NCBI RefSeq assembly: GCF_042485795.1
Contig: NZ_CP169368.1
Coordinates: 1-64,000, forward strand
Reading direction: 5' to 3'
DNA length: 64,000 nucleotides
DNA from: Lonepinella sp042485795
GTDB lineage: Bacteria; Pseudomonadota; Gammaproteobacteria; Enterobacterales; Pasteurellaceae
Shown here one piece after another: positions 33,777 through 42,629 of this stretch. The notes under the pieces are model-generated. The model was not told the origin of the DNA and did no database searches. It saw nothing but the letters and a program-made list of their open reading frames with translations. Every line of letters starts with the position of its first letter. Positions within the stretch are counted from its first letter, which is position 1. The position numbers and the translations under genes were made by a program.

Positions 33777-36608
33777 ATGGATAGCATAGATATTCGTGGG
33801 GCAAGAACCCACAATTTAAAAAACATCAATTTAACCATTCCACGAGATAAACTTATTGTTATTACTGGCTTATCTGGCTCAGGTAAATCATCGCTTGCCT
33901 TTGATACACTCTATGCCGAGGGACAACGCCGTTATGTAGAAAGCCTATCAGCTTATGCCCGTCAATTTCTTTCTTTAATGGAAAAGCCCGATGTGGACAG
34001 CATTGAGGGACTTTCACCCGCCATTTCGATTGAACAAAAATCAACTTCACATAATCCCCGTTCTACGGTAGGAACAGTGACAGAGATTCATGATTATTTA
34101 CGTTTATTGTTTGCCCGTGTAGGTGAACCACGCTGCCCGACTCATAACGAGCCTTTAGTCGCTCAAACTATTTCACAAATGGTAGATAAGGTATTGAGTT
34201 TACCAGAAGAAAGCAAAATGATGTTGCTCGCCCCCGTGGTAAAAAATCGTAAAGGGGAACATGTTAAATTACTCGACCAAATCGCTGCACAAGGCTATAT
34301 TCGTGCCAGAATTGATGGTGAAATTTGTGATCTATCCGATCCACCTACATTAGAATTACAGAAAAAACATACCATTGAGGTAGTGGTAGATCGTTTCAAA
34401 GTGCGGTCAGATTTAGCCACCAGATTAGCAGAGTCTTTTGAAACTGCCCTAGAATTATCGGGTGGCACTGCTGTGGTTGCTAATATGGAAAATGAAAAAG
34501 CCGAAGAACTGGTTTTCTCTGCTAATTTTGCATGTTCTCATTGTGGTTATTCTGTGCCTGAATTAGAACCGCGGTTATTTTCTTTTAATAATCCAGCGGG
34601 AGCCTGTCCGACTTGTGATGGTTTAGGTGTACAACAATTTTTTGATGAAAAACGTGTGGTACAGAATCCATCAATTTCTTTAGCGGGTGGAGCGATTAAA
34701 GGTTGGGATCGTCGTAACTTTTATTATTATCAAATGCTGACTTCTTTAGCAAAACATTATCATTTTAATGTGGAAGAACCTTTTGAGAAATTACCGAAAA
34801 AAATTCGTGAGATTGTCTTACACGGCTCTGGTAAGGAAGAAATTGAGTTTACCTATTTAAATGATCGGGGCGACAGTGTCGTTCGCCGTCATGCTTTTGA
34901 GGGGATTTTAAATAATATGGCTCGCCGTTATAAAGAAACGGAATCCATATCAGTACGTGAAGAATTAGCTAAACATATCAGCACACGTCCTTGCATAGAT
35001 TGTAGCGGTTCTCGTTTACGTCCTGAGGCTCGCCATGTTTATATTGGACAAACCAACTTGCCAGATGTGGCGGAAATGAGTATTGGAGAAGCCTTACAAT
35101 TCTTTGAGAAAATGGCATTGGTTGGACAGAAAGCCAAAATTGCGGAGAAAATTCTAAAAGAAATTAAAGAACGTCTGTCTTTTTTGGTCAATGTGGGATT
35201 AAATTATCTTTCTCTTTCACGTTCCGCAGAAACCCTGTCTGGCGGTGAAGCTCAACGTATTCGGTTAGCAAGCCAAATTGGAGCAGGGTTAGTGGGAGTG
35301 ATGTATGTGTTAGATGAACCGTCCATAGGGTTACATCAACGAGATAATGAACGTCTGCTTAATACATTGATTCATCTACGTAATTTAGGTAATACGGTAA
35401 TTGTGGTGGAACATGATGAAGATGCCATTCGAGCTGCCGATCATATTATTGATATTGGACCAGGGGCAGGGGTACACGGTGGAAAAGTGATTGCACAAGG
35501 CAGCATAAAAGAAATTATGGCGAATCCAAATTCCATTACTGGTAAATATTTATCGGGTGCAGAAGAAATAAAAATTCCGCCAAAACGCACCGCACTTGAT
35601 CCCACTAAAATTTTACGCTTGAACGGAGCTACTGGAAATAACCTTAAAGCGGTGAATTTGGAAATTCCTGTAGGTTTATTTACTTGTATTACTGGCGTTT
35701 CTGGTTCAGGGAAATCAACTTTAATCAATGACACGTTGTTTCCACTGGCTCAAAATGCGTTAAACCGTGCCGATAATATTAACTTTGCTCCCTACCAATC
35801 CATTGAGGGCTTGCAACATTTCGATAAAGTGATCGATATTGATCAAAGCCCTATTGGACGTACGCCACGTTCTAATCCAGCCACTTACACAGGATTATTT
35901 ACACCGATTCGTGAGCTATTCGCAGGCGTACCTGAATCTCGAGCAAGAGGCTATAATGTTGGGCGTTTCAGCTTTAATGTGCGTGGTGGACGCTGTGAAG
36001 CCTGTCAAGGGGATGGTGTGTTAAAAGTAGAAATGCACTTTTTGCCTGATGTTTATGTACCTTGCGACCATTGTAAAGGTAAACGCTACAACCGTGAAAC
36101 CCTAGAAATTCGTTACAAAGGCAAAACCATTCATCAGGTCTTGGATATGACTGTGGAAGAAGCTCGTGAATTTTTCGATGCCATTCCTGTGATTGCACGC
36201 AAATTGCAAACCTTAATGGATGTGGGTTTATCATATATTCGCTTAGGGCAATCTTCTACCACCCTTTCAGGGGGAGAAGCTCAACGGGTAAAATTAGCTA
36301 CCGAACTCTCAAAACGAGATACAGGTAAAACCTTGTATATCCTAGATGAACCGACCACTGGCTTGCATTTTGCGGATATTAAACAATTACTTGAAGTATT
36401 GCACCGTTTGCGAGATCAGGGGAACACTATTGTAGTGATTGAGCATAATTTAGATGTTATCAAAACCGCCGATTGGATTGTGGATCTCGGACCAGAAGGT
36501 GGTAATGGCGGAGGTGAGATTATTGCCTCAGGAACACCTGAACAAGTGGCAAAAGATAAGAAATCACATACAGCGAGATTTTTAAAGGATATTTTACAGA
36601 AAAAGTAA
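33777..36608 (+). CDS. uvrA: Excinuclease ABC subunit A
   Basis: UvrA is the damage-recognition ATPase of nucleotide excision repair and loads UvrB. The 943-residue form has two ABC modules: Walker A GLSGSGKSS (near 31) and GVSGSGKSTL (near 640), and two signature/Walker B blocks (LSGGEAQRIRLA...LDEPSIGLH; LSGGEAQRVKLA...LDEPTTGLH). Zinc-binding CxxC sets include CSHCGYSVPEL and CEACQGDG...CDHCKG. I prefer the ATG at 33777, which has GGAT eight bases upstream and matches the H. influenzae start; an ATG four codons earlier (33765) has no ribosome binding site. Confidence 0.98.
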   Translation: MDSIDIRGARTHNLKNINLTIPRDKLIVITGLSGSGKSSLAFDTLYAEGQRRYVESLSAYARQFLSLMEKPDVDSIEGLSPAISIEQKSTSHNPRSTVGTVTEIHDYLRLLFARVGEPRCPTHNEPLVAQTISQMVDKVLSLPEESKMMLLAPVVKNRKGEHVKLLDQIAAQGYIRARIDGEICDLSDPPTLELQKKHTIEVVVDRFKVRSDLATRLAESFETALELSGGTAVVANMENEKAEELVFSANFACSHCGYSVPELEPRLFSFNNPAGACPTCDGLGVQQFFDEKRVVQNPSISLAGGAIKGWDRRNFYYYQMLTSLAKHYHFNVEEPFEKLPKKIREIVLHGSGKEEIEFTYLNDRGDSVVRRHAFEGILNNMARRYKETESISVREELAKHISTRPCIDCSGSRLRPEARHVYIGQTNLPDVAEMSIGEALQFFEKMALVGQKAKIAEKILKEIKERLSFLVNVGLNYLSLSRSAETLSGGEAQRIRLASQIGAGLVGVMYVLDEPSIGLHQRDNERLLNTLIHLRNLGNTVIVVEHDEDAIRAADHIIDIGPGAGVHGGKVIAQGSIKEIMANPNSITGKYLSGAEEIKIPPKRTALDPTKILRLNGATGNNLKAVNLEIPVGLFTCITGVSGSGKSTLINDTLFPLAQNALNRADNINFAPYQSIEGLQHFDKVIDIDQSPIGRTPRSNPATYTGLFTPIRELFAGVPESRARGYNVGRFSFNVRGGRCEACQGDGVLKVEMHFLPDVYVPCDHCKGKRYNRETLEIRYKGKTIHQVLDMTVEEAREFFDAIPVIARKLQTLMDVGLSYIRLGQSSTTLSGGEAQRVKLATELSKRDTGKTLYILDEPTTGLHFADIKQLLEVLHRLRDQGNTIVVIEHNLDVIKTADWIVDLGPEGGNGGGEIIASGTPEQVAKDKKSHTARFLKDILQKK

Positions 36609-36718
36609 TTTGATTTGGATTTAAATAAAAAATTCGCTGTAATTACCGCCGATTTTTTGGTACATTACGCATAATTTTTGTATATATTATTCAACAAACA
36701 TTTATTAACGGAATTCTT

Positions 36719-37771
36719 ATGTTATTTAAAAAAATTCGGGGTTTATTCTCCAATGATTTATCTATTGATTTAGGTACAGCAAATACTCTAATTTATGTGA
36801 AAGATCAAGGTATTGTACTTGATGAACCATCTGTAGTGGCAATTCGTCAAGGGCGTGCTGGACAACGTAGTATTGCGGCAGTCGGTAAAGATGCCAAAAT
36901 GATGCTCGGTCGTACTTCGAATAATATTGAAGCCATTCGCCCAATGAAAGACGGCGTAATTGCGGATTTCTTTGTAACCGAAAAAATGTTGCAATACTTT
37001 ATTAAACAAGTACATAGCGGTAATTTCTTACGCCCAAGCCCACGTGTATTAATTTGTGTACCAGCAGGGGCAACCCAAGTTGAACGCCGTGCTATTAAAG
37101 AATCTGCGATTGGTGCAGGTGCAAGAGAAGTCTATTTAATTGAAGAACCGATGGCAGCAGCAATCGGGGCAGGTCTGCCTGTATCTACTCCAACGGGTTC
37201 AATGGTGATTGATATCGGTGGTGGTACAACAGAAATTGCGGTTATCGCCTTAAATGGTTTAGCTTATTCTTCTTCAGTGCGTATTGGTGGCGATAAATTT
37301 GATGAAGCCATTATTTCTTATGTGCGTAAAACCTTTGGTTCAATCATTGGTGAAGTAACCGCTGAACGCATTAAACACGAAATTGGTGTTGCTTATATTG
37401 AATCAGATGCGGATGTACTTGAATTAGAAGTTCATGGTTTAAATCTGTCAGAAGGTGTTCCACGTCCATTTACGTTAACCTCTCGTGATGTATTAGAAGC
37501 CATTAGCCAACCGCTTAAAGGCATTATTGATGCGATTCGTTCTGCCTTAGAAGAATGTAAACCTGAACACGCCTCTGATATTTATGAATACGGTATCGTA
37601 TTAACTGGTGGCGGAGCATTATTACGTAATATTGCTCATTTAGTCAGTAAAGAAACTGGCGTACGTGTAGTTGTGGCAGATAATCCATTAACCTGTGTGG
37701 CTCTTGGTGGTGGTGAAGCCTTACACATGATTGATATGCACGGTGGTGATATCTTTAGTGATGATATTTAA
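36719..37771 (+). CDS. mreB: Rod shape-determining actin homologue MreB
   Basis: MreB polymerises under the inner membrane and guides lateral peptidoglycan synthesis. The 350-residue protein starts with a short amphipathic membrane-binding stretch (MLFKKIRGLFSN). The actin-fold phosphate loops SIDLGTANTLIY and VIDIGGGTTEIAVIAL (about 165) and the adenosine motif VLTGGGALLRNI (about 298) follow. It is first of mreBCD; a terminator-like dyad of uptake signals separates it from mreC, which may lower mreCD expression relative to mreB. Confidence 0.99.
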   Translation: MLFKKIRGLFSNDLSIDLGTANTLIYVKDQGIVLDEPSVVAIRQGRAGQRSIAAVGKDAKMMLGRTSNNIEAIRPMKDGVIADFFVTEKMLQYFIKQVHSGNFLRPSPRVLICVPAGATQVERRAIKESAIGAGAREVYLIEEPMAAAIGAGLPVSTPTGSMVIDIGGGTTEIAVIALNGLAYSSSVRIGGDKFDEAIISYVRKTFGSIIGEVTAERIKHEIGVAYIESDADVLELEVHGLNLSEGVPRPFTLTSRDVLEAISQPLKGIIDAIRSALEECKPEHASDIYEYGIVLTGGGALLRNIAHLVSKETGVRVVVADNPLTCVALGGGEALHMIDMHGGDIFSDDI

Positions 37772-37783
37772 CTAAACCCAATG

Positions 37784-37830
37784 AAAAAAGTGCGGTGAAA
37801 AAATAGTTTAATTTTACACCGCACTTTTTT
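37784..37830. terminator. Uptake-signal dyad terminator inside mreBCD
   Basis: AAAAAAGTGCGGTG (37784-37797) and CACCGCACTTTTTT (37817-37830) form a perfect 14-base stem with a 19-base loop and a T-rich descending arm. It sits between mreB and mreC, an attenuating position in an operon. Confidence 0.85.
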
Positions 37831-37849
37831 ACATGATTTTGGATTGGCA

Positions 37850-38893
37850 ATGAAACCTATTTTCGGAAAAGCTCCCCCGCTCGGACTGCGTTTATTTTTT
37901 GCGGTCATGGCATCTATTGCTCTGATTATCTTTGATGGGAAAAGCAATGCGATGATTAAAGCTCGTAGTGTGATGGAAACTTTTGTCGGTGGTTTATATT
38001 ATTTAGCCAATACCCCACATACTGTTTTAGATAGCTTTTCTGATAATCTTATTGACACCAATAAACTGCAAATTGAGAACCGTGTTCTGAAAGAACAACT
38101 TCGCGAAAAAAATGCCGATTTATTATTGCTGGATCAATTAAAAGTTGAAAATCAACGTTTGCGTTTATTACTCAATTCCCCTTTACGTACAGATGAATAT
38201 AAAAAAATTGCTGAAGTATTAACCGCAGAAAGCGATACTTATCGTCAACAAGTGGTGATTAACCAAGGCAAAGGTACTGGTGCTTATGTAGGACAACCTG
38301 TAATTGATGAACGTGGTGTAGTAGGACAAATTATTTCCTCTGGTGAAGATAGTTCCCGAGTGCTATTGCTAACCGATGTTACCCATTCGATTCCAGTTCA
38401 AGTGTTGCGTAATGATGTACGTACCATTGCAAGTGGAACAGGTCGAGCCGATGAGCTTTCTTTAGATAACGTGCCACGTTCGGTTGATATTGTTAAGGGA
38501 GATTTGTTAGTCACTTCTGGTTTAGGTGGTCGTTTTCCTGAAGGGTATCCAGTGGCAGTGGTGGAAAAAGTATCCCGAGATGGTTCTAATTATTTTGCTA
38601 CAATTACAGCTAAACCATTAGCTTCACTAGAACGACTACGTTATGTTTTGCTAGTCTGGTCGAGTGTAGAAGATATGCACAAGGCTCAAGCACTATCTCC
38701 AGAAGAAGTGCGTAACAGCGTACAACAAAGGTTAAAAAATGTGCCACAGAAAAAAGAAAAAGCTACCGAAGAATCCGAGCAAAATACACCGCACTCTGTA
38801 GATGATAATGGCACTGAAAATTTACCCGTAGAAATGAACTCAAATGATACTCAGCCAGATCCTGAGTTAAAAGAACACAGGGAGGAAGACTGA
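37850..38893 (+). CDS. mreC: Rod shape-determining protein MreC
   Basis: MreC is a bitopic inner-membrane protein of the elongasome that activates PBP2. The 347-residue protein has one N-terminal transmembrane helix (about 12-32). A coiled coil follows (LQIENRVLKEQLREKNADLLLLDQLKVENQRLR, about 72-104), then the beta-rich periplasmic MreC domain (VINQGKGTGAYVGQPVIDERGVVGQI). The C-terminal tail (about 285-347) is acidic and low in complexity. The ATG at 37850 follows GGA; a TTG two codons earlier is not needed. Its stop overlaps the mreD start. Confidence 0.95.
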   Translation: MKPIFGKAPPLGLRLFFAVMASIALIIFDGKSNAMIKARSVMETFVGGLYYLANTPHTVLDSFSDNLIDTNKLQIENRVLKEQLREKNADLLLLDQLKVENQRLRLLLNSPLRTDEYKKIAEVLTAESDTYRQQVVINQGKGTGAYVGQPVIDERGVVGQIISSGEDSSRVLLLTDVTHSIPVQVLRNDVRTIASGTGRADELSLDNVPRSVDIVKGDLLVTSGLGGRFPEGYPVAVVEKVSRDGSNYFATITAKPLASLERLRYVLLVWSSVEDMHKAQALSPEEVRNSVQQRLKNVPQKKEKATEESEQNTPHSVDDNGTENLPVEMNSNDTQPDPELKEHREED

Positions 38894-39384
38894 TGAATGT
38901 TCGTTTTATTATTCAAGTCGTTAGTTTACTTTGTATTTTTGTGGTGGCATTGGTATTAGAAATTGCACCTTGGCCCGCAGGTTTTCAGAGCTTTAAGCCC
39001 GCTTGGTTAGTGTTAGTCTTGACTTACTGGTCATTGTCTATTCCAGAAAAAGTCAGTATTGGCTCCGCTTTTGTCCTTGGTGTAATTTGGGATATTGTGC
39101 TTGGTTCTATGATGGGTGTACATGCTCTAGTGCTTTCAGTATTTATGTATGTAGTAGCTAAGAATCATGCTTTATTAAGAAATCTCTCTCTGTTACAGCA
39201 AAGTTTACTAATGATTCTATTAGTTTATTGTATTCGCTTAAGTATTTTCTTTGTTGAACGCCTCATTCACAATGCCACGTTTCAATGGCAGGAAATCTTT
39301 GGTGCATTAATCAGTGGTCTGCTTTGGCCTTGGGTATTTTTACTATTACGTAAAATTCGTTTGAAATTACAAATTAATGAATAA
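38893..39384 (+). CDS. mreD: Rod shape-determining protein MreD
   Basis: MreD is a small integral membrane partner of MreC. The 163 residues contain about five hydrophobic segments and the family pattern APWPAGFQSFKPAWLVLVLTYWSL...GFVLGVIWDIVLGSMMGVHAL-like sequence. Its start lies in TGATG, overlapping the mreC stop by one base, and a strong GGAGGAAG precedes it within mreC. Last gene of mreBCD; an uptake signal follows at 39409. Confidence 0.95.
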   Translation: MNVRFIIQVVSLLCIFVVALVLEIAPWPAGFQSFKPAWLVLVLTYWSLSIPEKVSIGSAFVLGVIWDIVLGSMMGVHALVLSVFMYVVAKNHALLRNLSLLQQSLLMILLVYCIRLSIFFVERLIHNATFQWQEIFGALISGLLWPWVFLLLRKIRLKLQINE

Positions 39385-39525
39385 ATCTATAAAAATAACA
39401 TTATTTTAACCGCACTTTTATTAACATAGGAATTGACTCCAAAATTATTATTCTGGTCATCACCAATTTTATCAGTTTAAAATTTCACATAATTAACACA
39501 AACTAATTTAAAACACCAAAAATAA

Positions 39526-39545
39526 GTGATATTACAGTATATCAC
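39526..39545. promoter_or_regulatory. 20-bp palindromic operator-like site upstream of the ATP-grasp gene
   Basis: GTGATATTACAGTATATCAC has perfect seven-base half-sites (GTGATAT/ATATCAC) around a six-base spacer, 106 bases before the ATP-grasp start. The symmetry fits a dimeric repressor or activator. No regulator gene is adjacent. The remainder of the 266-base gap is AT-rich and shows only an uptake signal at 39409. Confidence 0.5.
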
Positions 39546-39650
39546 TCAATATTGATTACAATTTAGCCATATAAATTCAGTAGTAAAATAAGCAAAACTC
39601 GCTTAAAATCTAGTCTAGCTACAACTTTCATTTACTATGGAAATAAAACT

Positions 39651-40829
39651 ATGTCAAAACCACTCAATTTTGTAATGATCTCCCCTCATTTTCCCACTAA
39701 TTTCGAGACCTTTGCGGTGCGAATGAAAGAAAAAGGGATTAACACATTGGGAATCGCAGACACCCCTTACGAACAGTTAAGTGAAAACTTGCGTAACTCT
39801 TTAACCGAATATTATCGTGTTGATAATATGGAAGACTATGATCAAGTTTATCGTGCCGTGGGATATTTTGCCCATAAATACGGTCGTATTGATCGTGTAG
39901 AATCACATAATGAATACTGGCTTGAATTAGATGCAAAATTGCGTACTGATTTCAATGTTTTTGGTTATAAAAATGAAGATATGTTAGCCATTAAAACCAA
40001 AGCACAAATGAAAGAAGTTTTTCGCCAAACAGGTTTAAAAGTAGCTAAAGGACAAGTCTTCCAAAATGACGATGAGGCTCGTAAATTAGCTAACAAACTG
40101 AAATTCCCCGTTATTATTAAACCAAATTCTGGTGTCGGGGCTAGTGATACTTACAAAATCAAAAGTGCGGATGAATTAGAAGCCTTTTTTACTTACAAAA
40201 ATCCGCAAGTTGAATACATTATGGAAGAATTCATTGATGGGGATATTGTAACCTTTGATGGCTTAACTGATCATGATGGTAATATCGTATTCTATTCTAG
40301 CCTTGAATATTCTGAAGCTGTCTTAGACACTGTCGAAAAAGATGGTGATATGTTCTATTATGTTCCTCGTGATATTTCGCCTGAATTAATCAAATTAGGC
40401 AAACAATGCGTAGATGCTTTCGGTGTACGTGAGCGTTTCTTCCACTTTGAATTTTTCCGTGTGAAGAAAACAGGCGAATTTTTACCACTAGAAATTAACT
40501 GCCGTCCACCAGGTGGTTTGACTATTGATATGTGGAATTATGCGAATGATTTTGATGTATTCAAAGAATATGCGAATATCGTAACAGAAAATAAATTTTA
40601 CACCGAAATTACTCACCCTTGGAATGTGGTGTATATTTCTCGTAAAGCCAACCAAAACTATGCTCATTCCATTGAACAAGTGTGTGAAAAATTTGCTGAC
40701 AATATTATTAGTGTCCAAACAGTACCAGGTGTGTTCGCTAAAATCATGGGTGAACACGGTATTTTAGCTCGTGCAGATAGCATTGAGAAAATGCGTGAGA
40801 TCGTACAATTTGCCCAGAAAAAACAATAA
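39651..40829 (+). CDS. ATP-grasp carboxylate-amine ligase-like protein
   Basis: The 392-residue cytoplasmic protein has a pre-ATP-grasp domain (1-110, NFVMISPHFPTNFETFAVRMKEKGINTLGIAD) and an ATP-grasp domain. The latter shows the nucleotide lysine loop FPVIIKPNSGVGASDTYKI (about 153-171), YIMEEFIDGDIVTFDGL (about 188-204), FFHFEFF, and the Mg-binding LPLEINCRPPGGLTIDM (about 280). Such enzymes join a carboxylate to an amine or thiol through an acyl phosphate. The substrate is unknown. An esterase-like gene follows after 16 bases, and a second lies convergent; the trio looks like a small biosynthetic or modification cluster. Confidence 0.8.
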   Translation: MSKPLNFVMISPHFPTNFETFAVRMKEKGINTLGIADTPYEQLSENLRNSLTEYYRVDNMEDYDQVYRAVGYFAHKYGRIDRVESHNEYWLELDAKLRTDFNVFGYKNEDMLAIKTKAQMKEVFRQTGLKVAKGQVFQNDDEARKLANKLKFPVIIKPNSGVGASDTYKIKSADELEAFFTYKNPQVEYIMEEFIDGDIVTFDGLTDHDGNIVFYSSLEYSEAVLDTVEKDGDMFYYVPRDISPELIKLGKQCVDAFGVRERFFHFEFFRVKKTGEFLPLEINCRPPGGLTIDMWNYANDFDVFKEYANIVTENKFYTEITHPWNVVYISRKANQNYAHSIEQVCEKFADNIISVQTVPGVFAKIMGEHGILARADSIEKMREIVQFAQKKQ

Positions 40830-40845
40830 CAAGGAATAAAATAAA

Positions 40846-41598
40846 ATGCATTTTGAGAGAAGAAGTCAGTGGAGCGGTGAATTAGGGCGGGAGATGTCCT
40901 TTAACGTGTATGGTCACACGGGTAAACCAGTGGTCGTGTTTCCGTCATCTGGTGGTAATCAGAACGAATATGGTAACTTTGGTATGATTGATGCTTGTCG
41001 CTCTTTTATTGAACGAGGCTTAATTAAATTCTACACACCAGATTCCTATGATAACGAGTCGTGGTTAGCCACATGGAAAAGTGGGCATGATATGGCATTA
41101 GCTCATAATGCTTATGATCGTTATATTATACATGAATTAGTGCCACTCATTCGTCACGAATCACAATGGGGTGGTCCTATGATTGCCACTGGCTGTAGCA
41201 TGGGAGCATTCCATGCGATTAACTTTGCATTACGTCATCCTGATTTATTTGATACAGCTATTGCATTAAGTGGTGTGTATGATGCACGTTTTTTTACTGG
41301 TGATTTTGGTAGTGATCAAGCCGTATATTTCAATTCACCAATTGATTATATGGCAAATCAACAAGATGAATGGTTCTTAGAACGTTATCGTAGAAATCAT
41401 TATATAGTGGCAGTTGGTCAAGGTGCTTGGGAAGAACAGCATATTGCAGACACTGCTCGCTTACAACAGGTTTTTGATAACAAAAGTATTAGTGCTTGGT
41501 TCGATTTTTGGGGCAGTGATGTGGATCATGACTGGCCTTGGTGGCGAGTACAAATGCCATTCTTCTTAGGTAAGTTAGAAGAACAAGGAATTATTTAA
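40846..41598 (+). CDS. Esterase family protein (alpha/beta hydrolase), ATP-grasp partner
   Basis: The 250-residue cytoplasmic protein has no signal peptide. It shows an alpha/beta-hydrolase fold with nucleophile motif GCSMGAFHAINFALRHPDLFD (Ser near 127) and a late His in GSDVDHDWPWW, like the esterase D/Esterase (PF00756) group. It starts 16 bases after the ATP-grasp gene with AAGGAA upstream, so they should be co-expressed. A coupled ligase plus esterase suggests making and releasing an ester or amide intermediate; that is inference. Two hairpins follow the stop. Confidence 0.75.
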   Translation: MHFERRSQWSGELGREMSFNVYGHTGKPVVVFPSSGGNQNEYGNFGMIDACRSFIERGLIKFYTPDSYDNESWLATWKSGHDMALAHNAYDRYIIHELVPLIRHESQWGGPMIATGCSMGAFHAINFALRHPDLFDTAIALSGVYDARFFTGDFGSDQAVYFNSPIDYMANQQDEWFLERYRRNHYIVAVGQGAWEEQHIADTARLQQVFDNKSISAWFDFWGSDVDHDWPWWRVQMPFFLGKLEEQGII

Positions 41599-41610
41599 TT
41601 GAACTCAATT

Positions 41611-41678
41611 TAACCCTGTAATCACAGGGTTATGAGTAACTACATTTTATACAACGCATAGTAATCATTACTATGCGT
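41611..41678. terminator. Two strong hairpins between convergent esterase genes
   Basis: TAACCCTG/CAGGGTTA (41611-41632, six-base loop) is followed by ACGCATAGTAA/TTACTATGCGT (41654-41678, perfect 11-base stem, three-base loop). Neither has a long T run. They may be bidirectional terminators or mRNA-stabilising ends. Confidence 0.55.
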
Positions 41679-41719
41679 AACCTAGTGTCAAAACTAAATC
41701 TTTTCTTTTTTTCACCGCA

Positions 41720-42541
41720 CTATTCAATTAATGAGAACTGTAAAAACTCCACAAAATGGTTTGCCCAGTGTTTCTCATGGTGGATTTCATTTGCCATAAT
41801 ACGTAAACGAATATTATCTACCGAATGTCCTGTTCTAATTAACCCTTGATAGTAACGTAAAGTACAATCAATATAAGCCTGATTCATATTCGAAATATAT
41901 CGTGCATCTACATCATCACCTTCATTTGTTCCGACTTGAATGAAAACTCGGCTGGCTCGGTCAATGGGATGTTGATGGGTAAAGTGGAGGAAATCACCTT
42001 CGCAAAACCAAGATGCTAAAGAGAACACGCCTAAATGTCCAAAAATATGAGGATAAGCAGACCCCATATAAGCCGTGATAATACCGCCCATTGAACTACC
42101 CGCCAATAGCGTATGCTCACGCTCTGGTTTAGTGCGATAATGGTGATCTATGAAAGGCTTAACCGTGTTTACTACCCAGTCGCCATATTCACCACCTTTT
42201 CCTCCAGTATTACGATCTTGTGCGGTATGCCCAACACTGGCTTGCCAAGGTGAATATTCATCTAATCTGGCGGTTCCTGCATTATCAATACCCACAATAA
42301 TGAGTTTTGGAAATTCCTTATGGCGTTTAATAGTCGGAATAATTTTCCATGAATAGCCCGAATAAGATTCTTTGCTATAAAAAATATTTTGCCCATCGTG
42401 CATATAAACCACAGGGTAATGTTGCCAGTGATCTTTATGATAGCCTTTAGGCAGTAACACACGTACTCGACGGTGGTGATCGTAATAGGGAACATATAAA
42501 AAATGTTCTTCCATTTTTAAATAAAAACGTTCCGGAACCAT
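41720..42541 (-). CDS. Second esterase family protein (alpha/beta hydrolase)
   Basis: The 273-residue protein has no signal peptide. It belongs to the Esterase (PF00756) group: RRVRVLLPKGYHKDHWQHYPVVYMHDGQNIF, then nucleophile GSSMGGIITAYMGSAYPHIFG (Ser near 149), and a late His in EIHHEKHWANHF. The reading resembles enterochelin-esterase-like hydrolases. It is convergent with the ATP-grasp/esterase pair and differs from the first esterase throughout, so it is not a recent duplicate. An uptake signal lies just upstream. Function unknown; I infer it belongs to the same pathway from proximity alone. Confidence 0.75.
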   Translation of the reverse strand: MVPERFYLKMEEHFLYVPYYDHHRRVRVLLPKGYHKDHWQHYPVVYMHDGQNIFYSKESYSGYSWKIIPTIKRHKEFPKLIIVGIDNAGTARLDEYSPWQASVGHTAQDRNTGGKGGEYGDWVVNTVKPFIDHHYRTKPEREHTLLAGSSMGGIITAYMGSAYPHIFGHLGVFSLASWFCEGDFLHFTHQHPIDRASRVFIQVGTNEGDDVDARYISNMNQAYIDCTLRYYQGLIRTGHSVDNIRLRIMANEIHHEKHWANHFVEFLQFSLIE

Positions 42542-42584
42542 GTATTTTCCTTATCTCTTAATATAAAAGTGCGGTTATTTTAAA

Positions 42585-42617
42585 ACAAAAAAGAGAAGAT
42601 GAGTATCTTCTCTTTTT
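42585..42617 (-). terminator. Terminator after sdaA
   Basis: AAGAGAAGAT and ATCTTCTCTT pair across four bases; on the minus strand six T follow. Confidence 0.9.
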
Positions 42618-42629
42618 ACCCATGCTGAA

